A stretch of DNA of 64,000 bases from Nocardioides sp. T2.26MG-1. Lineage in GTDB: Bacteria > Actinomycetota > Actinomycetes > Propionibacteriales > Nocardioidaceae. Of the stretch, positions 52,163 to 60,744 are shown in pieces. Position numbers and translations under genes: made by a program. The DNA is taken from assembly GCF_950101795.1 (NCBI RefSeq), contig NZ_CATNLZ010000036.1:62001-126000 (forward strand). The letters run 5' to 3'. Every line of letters begins with the position of its first letter. Positions within the stretch are counted from its first letter, which is position 1. The notes below the pieces were generated by a model. The model was given only the letters and a program-made list of their open reading frames with translations, had not been told where the DNA came from and made no database searches.

Positions 52163-53118
52163 GCTTCAGTGACACGATGGCGAGCCTCTCGAACGGGTTC
52201 GTCTACTCCGCCATCGCGGTCTACGCGCTGGCACTGCTCGCCTACTCGGCAGAGGCCGCCGGGCGGGCGGCCCGGCGACACGTCGTCCTCGTGCCCGCAG
52301 CAACTGCAGCGGTGAACTCGCCCACGACCCCCGAACCGGAACCGGCGCCCGACGGTTGGCGGCGTCTCGGGGCAATCGGCACGTCGATGACGGTGCTCGG
52401 CTTCCTGCTCAACCTGGCGGGCGTGGCCGCACGGGGCCTCGCGGCCCAGCGCGCGCCCTGGGGAAACATGTACGAGTTCGCCATCGTCGGTGCGCTCGCT
52501 GCGGGTGGCGCTTACCTGTTCTTCCTGTCCCGGCGACCGGTTCGGGACTTCGGGGTGTGGATCGTCGCCATCGTGCTGCTCGCACTCGGCCTCGCTGTCA
52601 CGGTCCTCTACACGCCGGTGGACGCGCTGGTGCCCGTCTTGAACTCCTACTGGCTGGTCATCCACGTGGCAGCCGCGATCAGCGCAGGCGGCATCTTCAC
52701 CGTCGGTGCGGTCGCGACAGCGCTCTTCCTGGTGCGGACTCGCGCCGAGACGCGCGCAAAGGAGCGCGGCGGTGACGTGGATGGCAGGTACGCCGCGAGC
52801 CTTCCGCCGAGCACGACCCTGGGACATGTCGCGCATGCCGCCCACATGTTCGCCTTCCCGATCTGGACGTTCGCGGTGCTCGCCGGTGCCATCTGGGCGG
52901 AGAACTCTTGGGGACGTTACTGGGGGTGGGACCCCAAGGAGACCTGGGCGTTCATCACCTGGGTGCTCTACGCGGCCTACCTGCACGCCGCGTCCACCAG
53001 CGGATGGCGTGGTGTCCGCGCCTCCTGGTTTGCGCTGGCCGGTTACGCCGCCTTTATGTTCAACTTCGTCGGTGTGAACCTTTGGATCACCGGACTCCAC
53101 TCCTACGCGGGCGTCTGA
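52159..53118 (+). CDS. ccsB: Cytochrome c biogenesis protein CcsB (CcsA family)
   Basis: A 319-residue haem-handling protein of system II. Eight helices are visible, and the haem-binding tryptophan-rich WWD loop reads WGRYWGWDPKETWAF. Conserved histidines stand in LVIHVAAAIS, AHAAHMFAFP and GLHSYAGV. It forms the membrane synthase complex with ResB. Translation is coupled to resB by the ATGA overlap. Its place in the predicted BlaI regulon is unusual. Confidence 0.95.
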   Translation: MSFSDTMASLSNGFVYSAIAVYALALLAYSAEAAGRAARRHVVLVPAATAAVNSPTTPEPEPAPDGWRRLGAIGTSMTVLGFLLNLAGVAARGLAAQRAPWGNMYEFAIVGALAAGGAYLFFLSRRPVRDFGVWIVAIVLLALGLAVTVLYTPVDALVPVLNSYWLVIHVAAAISAGGIFTVGAVATALFLVRTRAETRAKERGGDVDGRYAASLPPSTTLGHVAHAAHMFAFPIWTFAVLAGAIWAENSWGRYWGWDPKETWAFITWVLYAAYLHAASTSGWRGVRASWFALAGYAAFMFNFVGVNLWITGLHSYAGV

Positions 53119-53124
53119 CCCGCC

Positions 53125-53232
53125 TTGTCCACCATCGTGATCGGTCTCTTCACTGCCGTGACCACCCTCGTCGTCCTCTACCTGATCGCCCGCGCATCTC
53201 ACACCGAGTACGACGACGACCCGAATCAGTGA
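53125..53232 (+). CDS. Possible 35-residue single-helix membrane protein
   Basis: A short frame from TTG 53125 (or GTG 53137) reads STIVIGLFTAVTTLVVLYLI followed by a charged end ARASHTEYDDDPNQ. It fills the gap after ccsB exactly, and its stop codon overlaps a GTG in the frame of the next gene. There is no good ribosome site. Small helper proteins of this type are common in respiratory-chain operons. Not in any family I know. Confidence 0.4.
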   Translation: MSTIVIGLFTAVTTLVVLYLIARASHTEYDDDPNQ

Positions 53233-53270
53233 ACTTTCAATCCCCACCACACCGACACCGAGGAAGCACC

Positions 53271-53714
53271 TTGCGCGCACTCCCCGCCCTAGCCCTCACC
53301 GCGGCCCTCACGATTGCTCTGTCCGGGTGCACATCCGGCCCGGATCCCTCCACCTCCACTTCCTCGCCTGGAAGCACCAGTCCCACTTCCACGGACTCGC
53401 CGGCCGCCTCTTCGACGCAGGAAGCAACGCCGAAGGAGACACCGAAGCCTGGATCCGAACTGGTTGTCACCATCAGTGGCGACGAGGTCCTGCCCAACGC
53501 GAAGGAGATCAGTATCGATACTGGCGAATCCCTGGTCATCAGCTTCACCTCCGACCGGCCCGGCGAGCTTCATGTTCATTCCAAGCCCGAGCAGGTACTG
53601 GAGTTCCCCGCCGGCAAGTCGACGCAGGAACTGGTGATCGAGACCCCGGGTCTCGTCGAGGTCGAGGAGCACGAGACTGGCGCCGTGGTCGCACAGATCA
53701 AGGTCGGCGGATGA
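53271..53714 (+). CDS. Cupredoxin-like lipoprotein
   Basis: A 147-residue lipoprotein. GAGGAA precedes the TTG at 53271; the signal ALPALALTAALTIALS ends in the lipobox cysteine. A Ser/Thr/Pro linker of about 45 residues is followed by a small cupredoxin-like beta domain: LVVTISGDEVLPNAKEISI, ESLVISFTSDRPGELHVHS and LVEVEEHETGAVVAQIKV. The HVH and HE residues could bind copper, but the classic Cys ligand is missing. It is coupled to the next gene by an ATGA overlap. An in-frame GTG at 53229 is possible. Confidence 0.75.
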   Translation: MRALPALALTAALTIALSGCTSGPDPSTSTSSPGSTSPTSTDSPAASSTQEATPKETPKPGSELVVTISGDEVLPNAKEISIDTGESLVISFTSDRPGELHVHSKPEQVLEFPAGKSTQELVIETPGLVEVEEHETGAVVAQIKVGG

Positions 53715-55042
53715 ACCTCGCCCACGGCCTCGGCGGAGGCAGCGACCTACCGATCCCGGCCTCCTACGCCATCGCCGGCGGCACCGCGGCGCTCACGATC
53801 TCGTTCATCATCCTCATGCTGGCTTGGCGAAGGCCCCGGTACGACGAGCTGAGCGGCGGTGTCCGCGCCCATTGGATCGCCCTGGTTGTCGACAGTCGCG
53901 CCTTCGCACTCACCCTGCGCACGGCCGGTCTCGTCATCTTCGGCTTCGTCGCATGGGCGGCCATCTTCGGGCGAGACCTGCTGACGAATCCGACGTTCGG
54001 CGTCATCTACGTGTGGCTCTGGGTCGGGCTCGTGCCCCTTTCCCTGCTCTTCGGCCCGTTCTACAAGGCGATCAACCCGGCGCGGACGTTCCACCTCATC
54101 ATGAGCAAGCTCACCGGTGGCGACCCTGACCGCGGACTTCTCCCATATCCCCCGTGGCTTGGCTACTGGCCGGCAGCAGGTGGGCTGCTCGCGTTCGTCT
54201 GGCTCGAGCTCGTGTACCCAGACGGAACCATGCTCGGCCCCGTCCGCCTCTGGCTGGCCATGTACCTTGCGGCGATGCTCATGGGCGGAGCGATCTTCGG
54301 ATCCCGGTGGCTCGAGCGCGCCGACCCATTCGAGGTCTACTCCACCCTCGTCGGTCACCTGTCGATCTGGAGTCGTGAAGCCTCCGCGGATGGCAGAAGC
54401 CCCGGTGTGCTGACACTTCGGAGCCCCCTTCGAAACCTGGCCTCCGTTGGCGGCGAACCCGGCCTCGTGGCCGTGGTAGCAGTGCTGCTCGGCAGTACCG
54501 GCTTCGACAGCTTCAACTCGTCGACGTTCTGGGTCCAGTTCAGTCAGGGCACGAGCGCGGACATCACTCTGGTCAACACCGCGCTCTTGATCTTCGCCTG
54601 CACCCTGGTGGGTGGCACGTTCTCCCTGGCCACGATGGCGACGCTTGTCGTTCCGGGTGAGTCACGACGTCAGCTGCCTCGGGCCATGGCGCACTCGATC
54701 ATCCCGATCATCATCGGGTACATCGTTGCCCACTACCTGACGTTCTTCGTGGAGTACGGCCAGCAGACGCTCATCCAGGTCAGTGATCCACTGAGCAACG
54801 GCTCGAACCTCCTGGGAACGGCCGACTGGTCGGTGAACTACTGGCTGTCCGAGGACCCGACGCGGCTCGCCACCATCAAGGTGCTGTCGATCGTGATCGG
54901 GCATGTTCTTGGTGTGGTGATGGCCCACGACCGCGCGCTCCAGACGATCCCGAAGCGCCACCACGTGATCGGACAACTGCCCTTGCTGGCCGCGATGACT
55001 CTTTACACCTTCGGCGGCCTCTACCTGTTGTTCGGCCTCTGA
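53711..55042 (+). CDS. Large polytopic membrane protein of the copper region
   Basis: A 443-residue integral membrane protein with about ten to eleven helices. Notable text: FYKAINPARTFHLI, the proline/glycine-rich LLPYPPWLGYWPAAG, ERADPFEVYSTLVGHLSIWS and AHSIIPIIIGYIVAHYLTFF. Relatives in actinobacteria are often labelled fenitrothion hydrolase, a name I would not rely on. The conserved histidines within helices (AHSIIP, AHYLTFF, IGHVLGVVMAHD) suggest metal or haem binding. It is coupled to the cupredoxin gene, so a copper-transfer role is plausible but unproven. Confidence 0.72.
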   Translation: MNLAHGLGGGSDLPIPASYAIAGGTAALTISFIILMLAWRRPRYDELSGGVRAHWIALVVDSRAFALTLRTAGLVIFGFVAWAAIFGRDLLTNPTFGVIYVWLWVGLVPLSLLFGPFYKAINPARTFHLIMSKLTGGDPDRGLLPYPPWLGYWPAAGGLLAFVWLELVYPDGTMLGPVRLWLAMYLAAMLMGGAIFGSRWLERADPFEVYSTLVGHLSIWSREASADGRSPGVLTLRSPLRNLASVGGEPGLVAVVAVLLGSTGFDSFNSSTFWVQFSQGTSADITLVNTALLIFACTLVGGTFSLATMATLVVPGESRRQLPRAMAHSIIPIIIGYIVAHYLTFFVEYGQQTLIQVSDPLSNGSNLLGTADWSVNYWLSEDPTRLATIKVLSIVIGHVLGVVMAHDRALQTIPKRHHVIGQLPLLAAMTLYTFGGLYLLFGL

Positions 55043-55074
55043 GGCTTCGATCGGCCCGGAAGAGCCCGGTCAGG

Positions 55075-55986
55075 TCACCAGTTGAGCTCGTGGCACGACC
55101 GGTCCGTCGCCGCCTCGACCTGCAGGGTGGCGTGCTCCATTCCGAAATCGGTGCGCAAGATTCTTTGGGCCTCCCGGAGCACGGTAGCGGAGTCGGCGCC
55201 AGCGACCAGAAGCAGGTGCGCCGTCGCGACGTGCATGCCTGAGGTGAGTGTCCAGGCATGGAGATCGTGGACGTCACCCACGCCCGCGATCCCCGCAAGA
55301 TCCGCGGCAACCTTGTCGACGTCGAGGTCTGCTGGCGCGTGCTGGCCGAGCACGGCCAGGACCTGGCGACCCAGTCCGACCGCGCGCACCGCCACGAAGA
55401 TCCCGATCGCCAGGGCGACGACCGTGTCCCACCACCCGTCCCCGGTCAGGACGACGAGGAGCCCGGCCACGATGACCCCGACGCTGCCGGCCGCGTCAGC
55501 GACCACCTCGAGGTAGGCACCTCGAACGTTCAGCGACTCGGAGGCACCCGCCCGAAGCATGAAGATCGACACGACGTTGATTCCAAGTCCGATCGCTCCG
55601 ACGACCATCATGGTGCCTGTCTGCACCTCGACGCGCTCGCCCATCCGTCGCAGCGCCTCGACCACGACGTAGACGGCAACCCCAAGCATCAGCAACACCG
55701 AGAGCCCGGATGCGAAGACCTCGGCGCGGTACGAACCGAAGGTCCGTCGGCCGGTCGTGTCGGGCCGGGACGCGATCTTGGTGGCGACCAACGCGGCACC
55801 CAAGGCAACGACGTCGGCGGCCATATGTCCCGCATCGGAGATCAGCGCCAATGAGCCGCTGAGGATGCCGAAGACGAGCTCCACGATGAAGAACGAGGCG
55901 ACCATCCCGAAGGCGACGGCCAGCCGCCATCGGTGCTTGCCGCCCGCGTGGCCCGTTGCCCCGCCGTGACCGTGTCCCGCGCCCAT
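55075..55986 (-). CDS. CDF-family cation exporter (CzcD/ZitB type)
   Basis: A 303-residue exporter with six helices. The metal-site motifs are LISDAGHMAADV (HxxxD) and EVVADAAGSVGV, in which the usual histidine is replaced, giving a D...AAGSV form seen in many CzcD proteins. A short Gly/His N terminus (GAGHGHGGATGH) and a C-terminal domain with VHDLHAWTLTSGMHV follow the standard layout. AGGAGG precedes the ATG. It is divergent from the DUF3105 gene over a BlaI-type dyad. Confidence 0.92.
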   Translation of the reverse strand: MGAGHGHGGATGHAGGKHRWRLAVAFGMVASFFIVELVFGILSGSLALISDAGHMAADVVALGAALVATKIASRPDTTGRRTFGSYRAEVFASGLSVLLMLGVAVYVVVEALRRMGERVEVQTGTMMVVGAIGLGINVVSIFMLRAGASESLNVRGAYLEVVADAAGSVGVIVAGLLVVLTGDGWWDTVVALAIGIFVAVRAVGLGRQVLAVLGQHAPADLDVDKVAADLAGIAGVGDVHDLHAWTLTSGMHVATAHLLLVAGADSATVLREAQRILRTDFGMEHATLQVEAATDRSCHELNW

Positions 55987-56075
55987 GCGGACCTCCTGGC
56001 GTCCTGGTGGTGTTGTCGGGGCCGTTCCTCGCGCACTGTTCGGTTCGGCAGCGTAGTGCCATACCGACCCCTGCC

Positions 56076-56096
56076 TCTACGAAGACTCATAGTAGA
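56076..56096. promoter_or_regulatory. BlaI-type dyad, site 3
   Basis: TCTACGA-N7-TAGTAGA in the divergent gap between the CDF exporter (start 55986) and the DUF3105 gene (start 56158). It could control both directions. Confidence 0.72.
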
Positions 56097-56157
56097 TTGT
56101 TTGCATCCGGCGGCTCTGCCCCGGGCTCCCTCGCCGTCCGCGACCAGAGAGGCAGGC

Positions 56158-56778
56158 ATGACCACCCCAGCGCCAGCGAGTCAGCCCCCACACGACCGGA
56201 GCGGGAGGACGATCCTGCTCATCGGGGGCGCAATGGTCGCACTGATCCTCGTGGCGGTCGGCCTCTGGGGACTGGCCGCAAGTGACAAGCCACCGGCACG
56301 GGAGACGGCTGAGAAGAGCGCTCCCGCCGGCGTGAAGGAGTACGACGTGGTCGCCGACCACGTGATCACCGAGGTCGAGTACGAGCAGACGCCCCCGGTC
56401 GGCGGCGCCCACAACCCGCTCTGGCTCAACTGCGGCGCATACGACGACCCCGTCTTCAGCGAGAACGCGGTGCACTCCATGGAGCACGGTGCGGTCTGGA
56501 TCACCTACGACCCGGCCCTCGACGAGGCGGCTGTGGCCAAGCTGGAGGAGTCGCTGCCCTCGACGTACGCGATCCTCTCGCCGTTCGAAGGCCTGCCGTC
56601 GCCGGTCGTTGCATCCGCCTGGGGCCGCCAACTTGTGCTCGAGTCGCCCGACGACCCCCAGCTGGAGGAGTTCATCGCCGAGTACCGCAACGGAGGCGTG
56701 GCTCCCGAAATCGGCGCGCCCTGCACCGGCGCATCCGACGGCACGCTGCCACTCGACGCCGTCGAGACCATGGAGTGA
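56158..56778 (+). CDS. DUF3105 membrane-anchored protein
   Basis: A 206-residue protein with one helix near the N terminus (ILLIGGAMVALILVAVGLWGL) and an outward-facing domain of the DUF3105 family. Signature text is PPVGGAHNPLWLNCGAY, the conserved HSMEHGAVWITYDP and SPFEGLPSPVVASAWGRQL. The conserved Cys and several His residues suggest metal binding. In many actinobacteria it precedes a DUF305 gene, as here (GTGA overlap). The function is unknown. Confidence 0.88.
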   Translation: MTTPAPASQPPHDRSGRTILLIGGAMVALILVAVGLWGLAASDKPPARETAEKSAPAGVKEYDVVADHVITEVEYEQTPPVGGAHNPLWLNCGAYDDPVFSENAVHSMEHGAVWITYDPALDEAAVAKLEESLPSTYAILSPFEGLPSPVVASAWGRQLVLESPDDPQLEEFIAEYRNGGVAPEIGAPCTGASDGTLPLDAVETME

Positions 56779-57413
56779 CCTCGATGACCTCTCCCATCAA
56801 GGCAGCGGTGCTGATCCTGGTCGTGGGTCTCGTGGCCGCTGTTGGCGTGATCGCCCTCCGCACTGCCGCCATCCCGGGTGCGACGGCATCGACGTACCCG
56901 ACCGATGGCAGCGCCGATGCCGGCTTCGCTCGTGACATGCAGGCCCACCACGCCCAGGCTGTAGAGATGTCCTTCCTGATCCTGGACCGTTCCGAGGACC
57001 GGTTGATCCGCACGATGGCCCTCGACATCGCCATGACACAACAGCAGCAGGTGGGCCAGATGCACGCCTGGCTGGAGATCTGGGGTCTACCGCAGACCGG
57101 CGCCGACACACCGATGACCTGGGCAGCCGGCAACGCGATGTCCGACATGGGCCACTCCGCGATGCCGAGCCCCATGCCCGGGATGGCGACGCCGGCTCAG
57201 ATGGCGCGGCTCCGCGAGGCCACCGGCCGTGACGCGGAGATCCTCTGGCTGAAGCTGATGCTCCGCCACCACCGCGCCGGAGTGGACATGGCCAGCGCCG
57301 CACTTGACCTGGCCGCGCGCTCTGAGGTTCGTCAGCTGGCGACAGCCGTCGTCGCGTCGCAGCAGTCCGAGATCGACATCATGCAGCAGTTGTTGGAGGA
57401 ACGAACACTTTGA
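56775..57413 (+). CDS. DUF305 metal-binding exported protein
   Basis: A 212-residue protein with an N-terminal helix (AAVLILVVGLVAAVGVIAL) and a four-helix DUF305 domain. The paired histidine-methionine motifs are FARDMQAHHAQAVEMS and LMLRHHRAGVDMA; a Met/His-rich stretch GHSAMPSPMPGMATP lies between them. Members of this family bind copper or other metals in the periplasm or cell wall. It is coupled to the genes on both sides. Confidence 0.9.
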   Translation: MTSMTSPIKAAVLILVVGLVAAVGVIALRTAAIPGATASTYPTDGSADAGFARDMQAHHAQAVEMSFLILDRSEDRLIRTMALDIAMTQQQQVGQMHAWLEIWGLPQTGADTPMTWAAGNAMSDMGHSAMPSPMPGMATPAQMARLREATGRDAEILWLKLMLRHHRAGVDMASAALDLAARSEVRQLATAVVASQQSEIDIMQQLLEERTL

Positions 57414-58045
57414 CCGCCCTGCAGAAGCTTCGCCGATCCGTCGTACGAACCCTGGTGGTGGCACTGATGGCGGCATTGAGCCTGCTCGGGACGGGCCCGG
57501 CACAGGCACACACCGACCTGGTCCGGTCGTCCCCCGCCGAGGGCGAGCGGCTCTCGGCCCCGCCGCGCGAGATCGAGCTCCAATTCAGCGAAGACGTCGA
57601 CCCGGGCCTGTCGACAGTCGTCCTCTCCCGAGACGGGAGTGACCCGGTCCGACTCGAGGTGGTCGGAGGTGAACAACCGTCCGTCCTCCTGGCAACCGTC
57701 CCCGCCGAGACCGCATCTGCCACGGGGGCGTGGAGTGTCGGCTATCGCGTGACATCCGTCGATGGGCATCCCGTCGACGGATCGGTCGACTTCATCGTGG
57801 CTGGCTCTGGCCCGGCGCCCCGCCCGGCTGGCGAGGTGCCGCCGGAGGAGGACGACCCCACGACCGTCACCGGAGCCGCCGAATCCCGGGCGTTGGGGAC
57901 CGGCCGTTCTCTTTGGCAGTACGCCGGCCCGGCGATCCTGATCGGCGCGTTGGTCATGCTCGGCACGCTGCTGGGTCTGGCGCGCTTCGAGGGGCGCTCT
58001 CGCGCCACCGAAGCGCCTCCCACCAGGGGGGACGAAGCGCCATGA
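57410..58045 (+). CDS. copC: CopC-domain copper-binding protein
   Basis: A 211-residue exported protein. GGAGG is eight bases before a TTG start. The signal ends AQA and the mature chain starts with His (HTDLVRSSPAEGE), which is the N-terminal Cu(II) ligand in CopC. The domain ends YRVTSVDGHPVDGSVDFIV, with the second conserved His. A Pro/Glu linker and one C-terminal helix (AGPAILIGALVMLGTLLGLA) anchor it in the membrane. It acts with the CopD-domain protein encoded next. Confidence 0.92.
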   Translation: MTALQKLRRSVVRTLVVALMAALSLLGTGPAQAHTDLVRSSPAEGERLSAPPREIELQFSEDVDPGLSTVVLSRDGSDPVRLEVVGGEQPSVLLATVPAETASATGAWSVGYRVTSVDGHPVDGSVDFIVAGSGPAPRPAGEVPPEEDDPTTVTGAAESRALGTGRSLWQYAGPAILIGALVMLGTLLGLARFEGRSRATEAPPTRGDEAP

Positions 58046-60078
58046 GGCGTGCGGTCGTGGCCGCGGGCCTGGTCACCGTGGCTCCCCTGGTCTCATTGAT
58101 GCTGCTCGTCGTGACCGGAGGCACGGAGACAAGCCTCGTGCCGGGCTTGCCTGATGCTGGTGAGCTCACCCGCTACGGCCTTCCACTGACCCAGGCCCTG
58201 CGCGACGTCGCCGCAGCGGTCACGGTGGGCGCTCTCGCGTTGACCGTCCTCTGCGTACCACCCGGGTCTCCGGAGGACCGGGAAGGCATCGGCGGAGCGC
58301 GGCGCGCACTGCTTGACCTGGTCGTGGTCGCCGCCAGCACGTGGACGTGGTCCGGGTTCGCGCTCCTCGGCTTCGTGTACTCCGACGCCGCTGGTGTCCC
58401 TCTGACCAGCCCGGGGTTCGTGGAGGAGGTGACGTTCTTCGGACGCAGCTTCGAGCTCGGTCGGTATCTCGTGGTCAGCTCGAGCATGGGGGCCGTCGTC
58501 GCGGTGGGGGCGCTGGTCGTCCGTCGGATCAACGGCGTCGGCATCCTGGCCGCGCTCGCGGTCGCCGGGTTGTGGCCGATGGCGCTGACCGGACATGCGG
58601 CAGGATCACTGAACCACGACGACGCCGTGAACCTGCAGGCGATGCACCTGATCGGCGTATCGGTCTGGGCTGGGGGCCTGGTCGCCCTGATCGTGGTCCG
58701 GCCCCGTCTCGGTGAGTCGTTGCTCCCGACGGTCAAGCGGTACTCGGCGCTGGCCGGCTGGTGTCTGGCCGTGGTCGCAGTGTCCGGGCTGCTCGGCGCT
58801 TTCCTGCGACTTCCGAGCCTGGCTGACGTCACTTCGACCTACGGCGCGCTCCTGGGGATCAAGGTGGCGGCCGCGACCGTGGTGGCCGGGTTCGGGTGGT
58901 GGCAACGGCAGGTCGGCATCCGTCGACTCGCCCAGGGAAGGCAGCGCGCCTTCGCACGCATGGTGGTGATCGAGATCGGAGTGCTCGCGGCTGCCAGCGG
59001 CACCGGGGTCGCGTTGAGCCGAACCCCGCCGCCAGCTCCGCCCGGCGCGCAGGAACCGCTCACCGCGGCACAGTCCCTGCTAGGCCGTGAGTTGCCTCCC
59101 CCACTGGGCGCGGCCGAGTGGTTGACCCAGTGGGAACCGGATTCGTTCTGGCTGCCGATCGCACTACTGCTCCTCGCCAGTTATGCCGCCGCCGTGGCGC
59201 GGCTTCGATCGCGCGGTGACCGCTGGCCCCTCTCCCGGACCGTCGCCTGGACAATTGGCTGGGTGCTGTTCATCTGGGCGACCAGCGGGTCGCCGGGGGC
59301 TTACGGCCGTGTCCTGTTCAGCATGCACATGGTCCAGCACATGACGGTCGCTCTGGCCGTGCCTGCGTTCCTCGTCATGGGAGCACCCGTGACCTTGGCG
59401 CTGCGGACGCTGAGTAGACGCGCAGACGGATCCATGGGGCCGCGTGAGTGGCTGATGCGGATCGTCCATTCCTGGCCGGCGCGGTTGCTGGGCTCGCCCA
59501 TCGTTGCCGCCGGGATGGTGATCGTCAGCCTCGCGGTCTTCTACTACTCCTCTCTGTTCGAGCTGTCACTGAGGACGCACACCGCCCACCTGCTCATGAC
59601 GGCTCACTTCCTGATCTCCGGCTATCTGTTCGCGAACTGCCTGGTAGGGGTCGACCCCGGCCCGCGTCGGCCCGCGTACCCGCTGCGAGTCCTGCTGATC
59701 CTCGTCACGTTCGGCTTCCATGCCCTCTTCTCGGTGTCGCTGATGGCGAACAACAAGGTGCTGGCACGTGACTGGTTTGCCCCGCTGGACCGCACGTGGG
59801 GAGGGTCCCTCATCGACGACCAGTACCTCGGTGCCTCCTTGGGCTGGGCGCTGGGCGACTACCCCCTGGCCATCCTCGCGATGGCGCTGATCGTCTCGTG
59901 GGTCCGCGCCGACCGTCGGGAGCGACTGCGCTTCGATCGCAAGGCGAGACGTGACGGCGATCAGGAGCTGACCGCCTACAACGACTACCTGGCCCGACTG
60001 AGGTCTGAGTCAACGCTGGGCCGCAGCGGTACTGCCCACACGGAATCGGACCAAAGTGAGGGTGACCGCACACCCTAG
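58042..60078 (+). CDS. CopD-CtaG fusion membrane protein
   Basis: A 678-residue protein with two joined units. The N-terminal about 330 residues form a CopD domain (WPMALTGHAAGSLNHDDA, MHLIGVSVWAGGLVALIVV), a predicted copper importer. The C-terminal half is a caa3_CtaG domain (LFSMHMVQHMTVALAVPAFLVMGAP, LLMTAHFLISGYLF), linked to cytochrome oxidase copper assembly. The tail is hydrophilic. Such fusions are known in actinobacteria. The product would pass copper from CopC across the membrane towards oxidase or regulatory use. Confidence 0.92.
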   Translation: MRRAVVAAGLVTVAPLVSLMLLVVTGGTETSLVPGLPDAGELTRYGLPLTQALRDVAAAVTVGALALTVLCVPPGSPEDREGIGGARRALLDLVVVAASTWTWSGFALLGFVYSDAAGVPLTSPGFVEEVTFFGRSFELGRYLVVSSSMGAVVAVGALVVRRINGVGILAALAVAGLWPMALTGHAAGSLNHDDAVNLQAMHLIGVSVWAGGLVALIVVRPRLGESLLPTVKRYSALAGWCLAVVAVSGLLGAFLRLPSLADVTSTYGALLGIKVAAATVVAGFGWWQRQVGIRRLAQGRQRAFARMVVIEIGVLAAASGTGVALSRTPPPAPPGAQEPLTAAQSLLGRELPPPLGAAEWLTQWEPDSFWLPIALLLLASYAAAVARLRSRGDRWPLSRTVAWTIGWVLFIWATSGSPGAYGRVLFSMHMVQHMTVALAVPAFLVMGAPVTLALRTLSRRADGSMGPREWLMRIVHSWPARLLGSPIVAAGMVIVSLAVFYYSSLFELSLRTHTAHLLMTAHFLISGYLFANCLVGVDPGPRRPAYPLRVLLILVTFGFHALFSVSLMANNKVLARDWFAPLDRTWGGSLIDDQYLGASLGWALGDYPLAILAMALIVSWVRADRRERLRFDRKARRDGDQELTAYNDYLARLRSESTLGRSGTAHTESDQSEGDRTP

Positions 60079-60129
60079 GCATTCTCAGTCGCCACAGATC
60101 GCAGCCTGTGAGGGCATATCTCGCGAACC

Positions 60130-60150
60130 TCTACTAAGCCGAATAGTGTT
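60130..60150. promoter_or_regulatory. BlaI-type dyad, site 5 (weaker)
   Basis: TCTACTA-N7-TAGTGTT. The left half-site is perfect, the right is degenerate. It lies 88 bases before the FliL-like gene and 52 bases after the CopD-CtaG gene. Confidence 0.55.
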
Positions 60151-60237
60151 TCTCTCAGGTGCCTTCGGGACGGGTCGATTGCCCGAGTGCGAGGCAGGCT
60201 GATTGAGCCTGCGCAGACGACTCAGGGAGGTCGAAGG

Positions 60238-60654
60238 TTGAGGGAGACGGAGCAGGAGCGGCCGACCAAAGGGCCCAAGAAACGCGCGCTGATGTTGCTG
60301 TTGGTCGCCGCCATCGCTGTAGCGGCGTCATGCTGGTTGATTCTCCGCCCATCCCAGGACCCGTCGCCCGAGCCTGGGGAGGTACTCATCGTCGGCCCAC
60401 TCCAGGTGAACCTGGCCGAGGGTCACTATCTGCGTATTGCTCTGGCACTGCAGATGACCACCGAGGTTGTCGACGAGGTGGACGGCAGCAAGGCACTTGA
60501 CGCGACCATAAGTCTCTACTCGGGCAAACCGCTGTCCGCGGTCTCGCAGCCGAAGCAACGAGCAGAGCTCAAGAATGAGTTGACCACGGCGATTCTCGAG
60601 CTCTATGCGGGTGAACTCATGGACGTCTACTTCACCGAGTTCGTGACCCAGTAG
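60238..60654 (+). CDS. Orphan FliL-like membrane protein
   Basis: A 138-residue protein starting at a TTG with GGGAGG seven bases upstream. A basic N-terminal tail (ERPTKGPKKRA) leads to one helix (LMLLLVAAIAVAASCWLIL). The rest matches the FliL domain: VNLAEGHYLRIALALQM, then ALDATISLYSG and ELMDVYFTEFVTQ. FliL normally supports the flagellar motor stator, but no flagellar gene is near. Position and promoter dyad place it in the copper/cytochrome region. A different, non-flagellar role is an inference. Confidence 0.82.
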   Translation: MRETEQERPTKGPKKRALMLLLVAAIAVAASCWLILRPSQDPSPEPGEVLIVGPLQVNLAEGHYLRIALALQMTTEVVDEVDGSKALDATISLYSGKPLSAVSQPKQRAELKNELTTAILELYAGELMDVYFTEFVTQ

Positions 60655-60744
60655 ATCATCGGGCACATCGTCAGACACGAATTCTTCGGCGTCCTCCGCC
60701 AGCGTGAGGGCAGATACGCCGGCGAGTGCGGCCGTCGGACACGA

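Noticed and set aside
53711..55042. The name fenitrothion hydrolase for the polytopic membrane protein
   Set aside because: The label is inherited in databases, but the sequence shows a membrane protein with many helices and no hydrolase motif; the copper and cytochrome context gives no support for pesticide hydrolysis.
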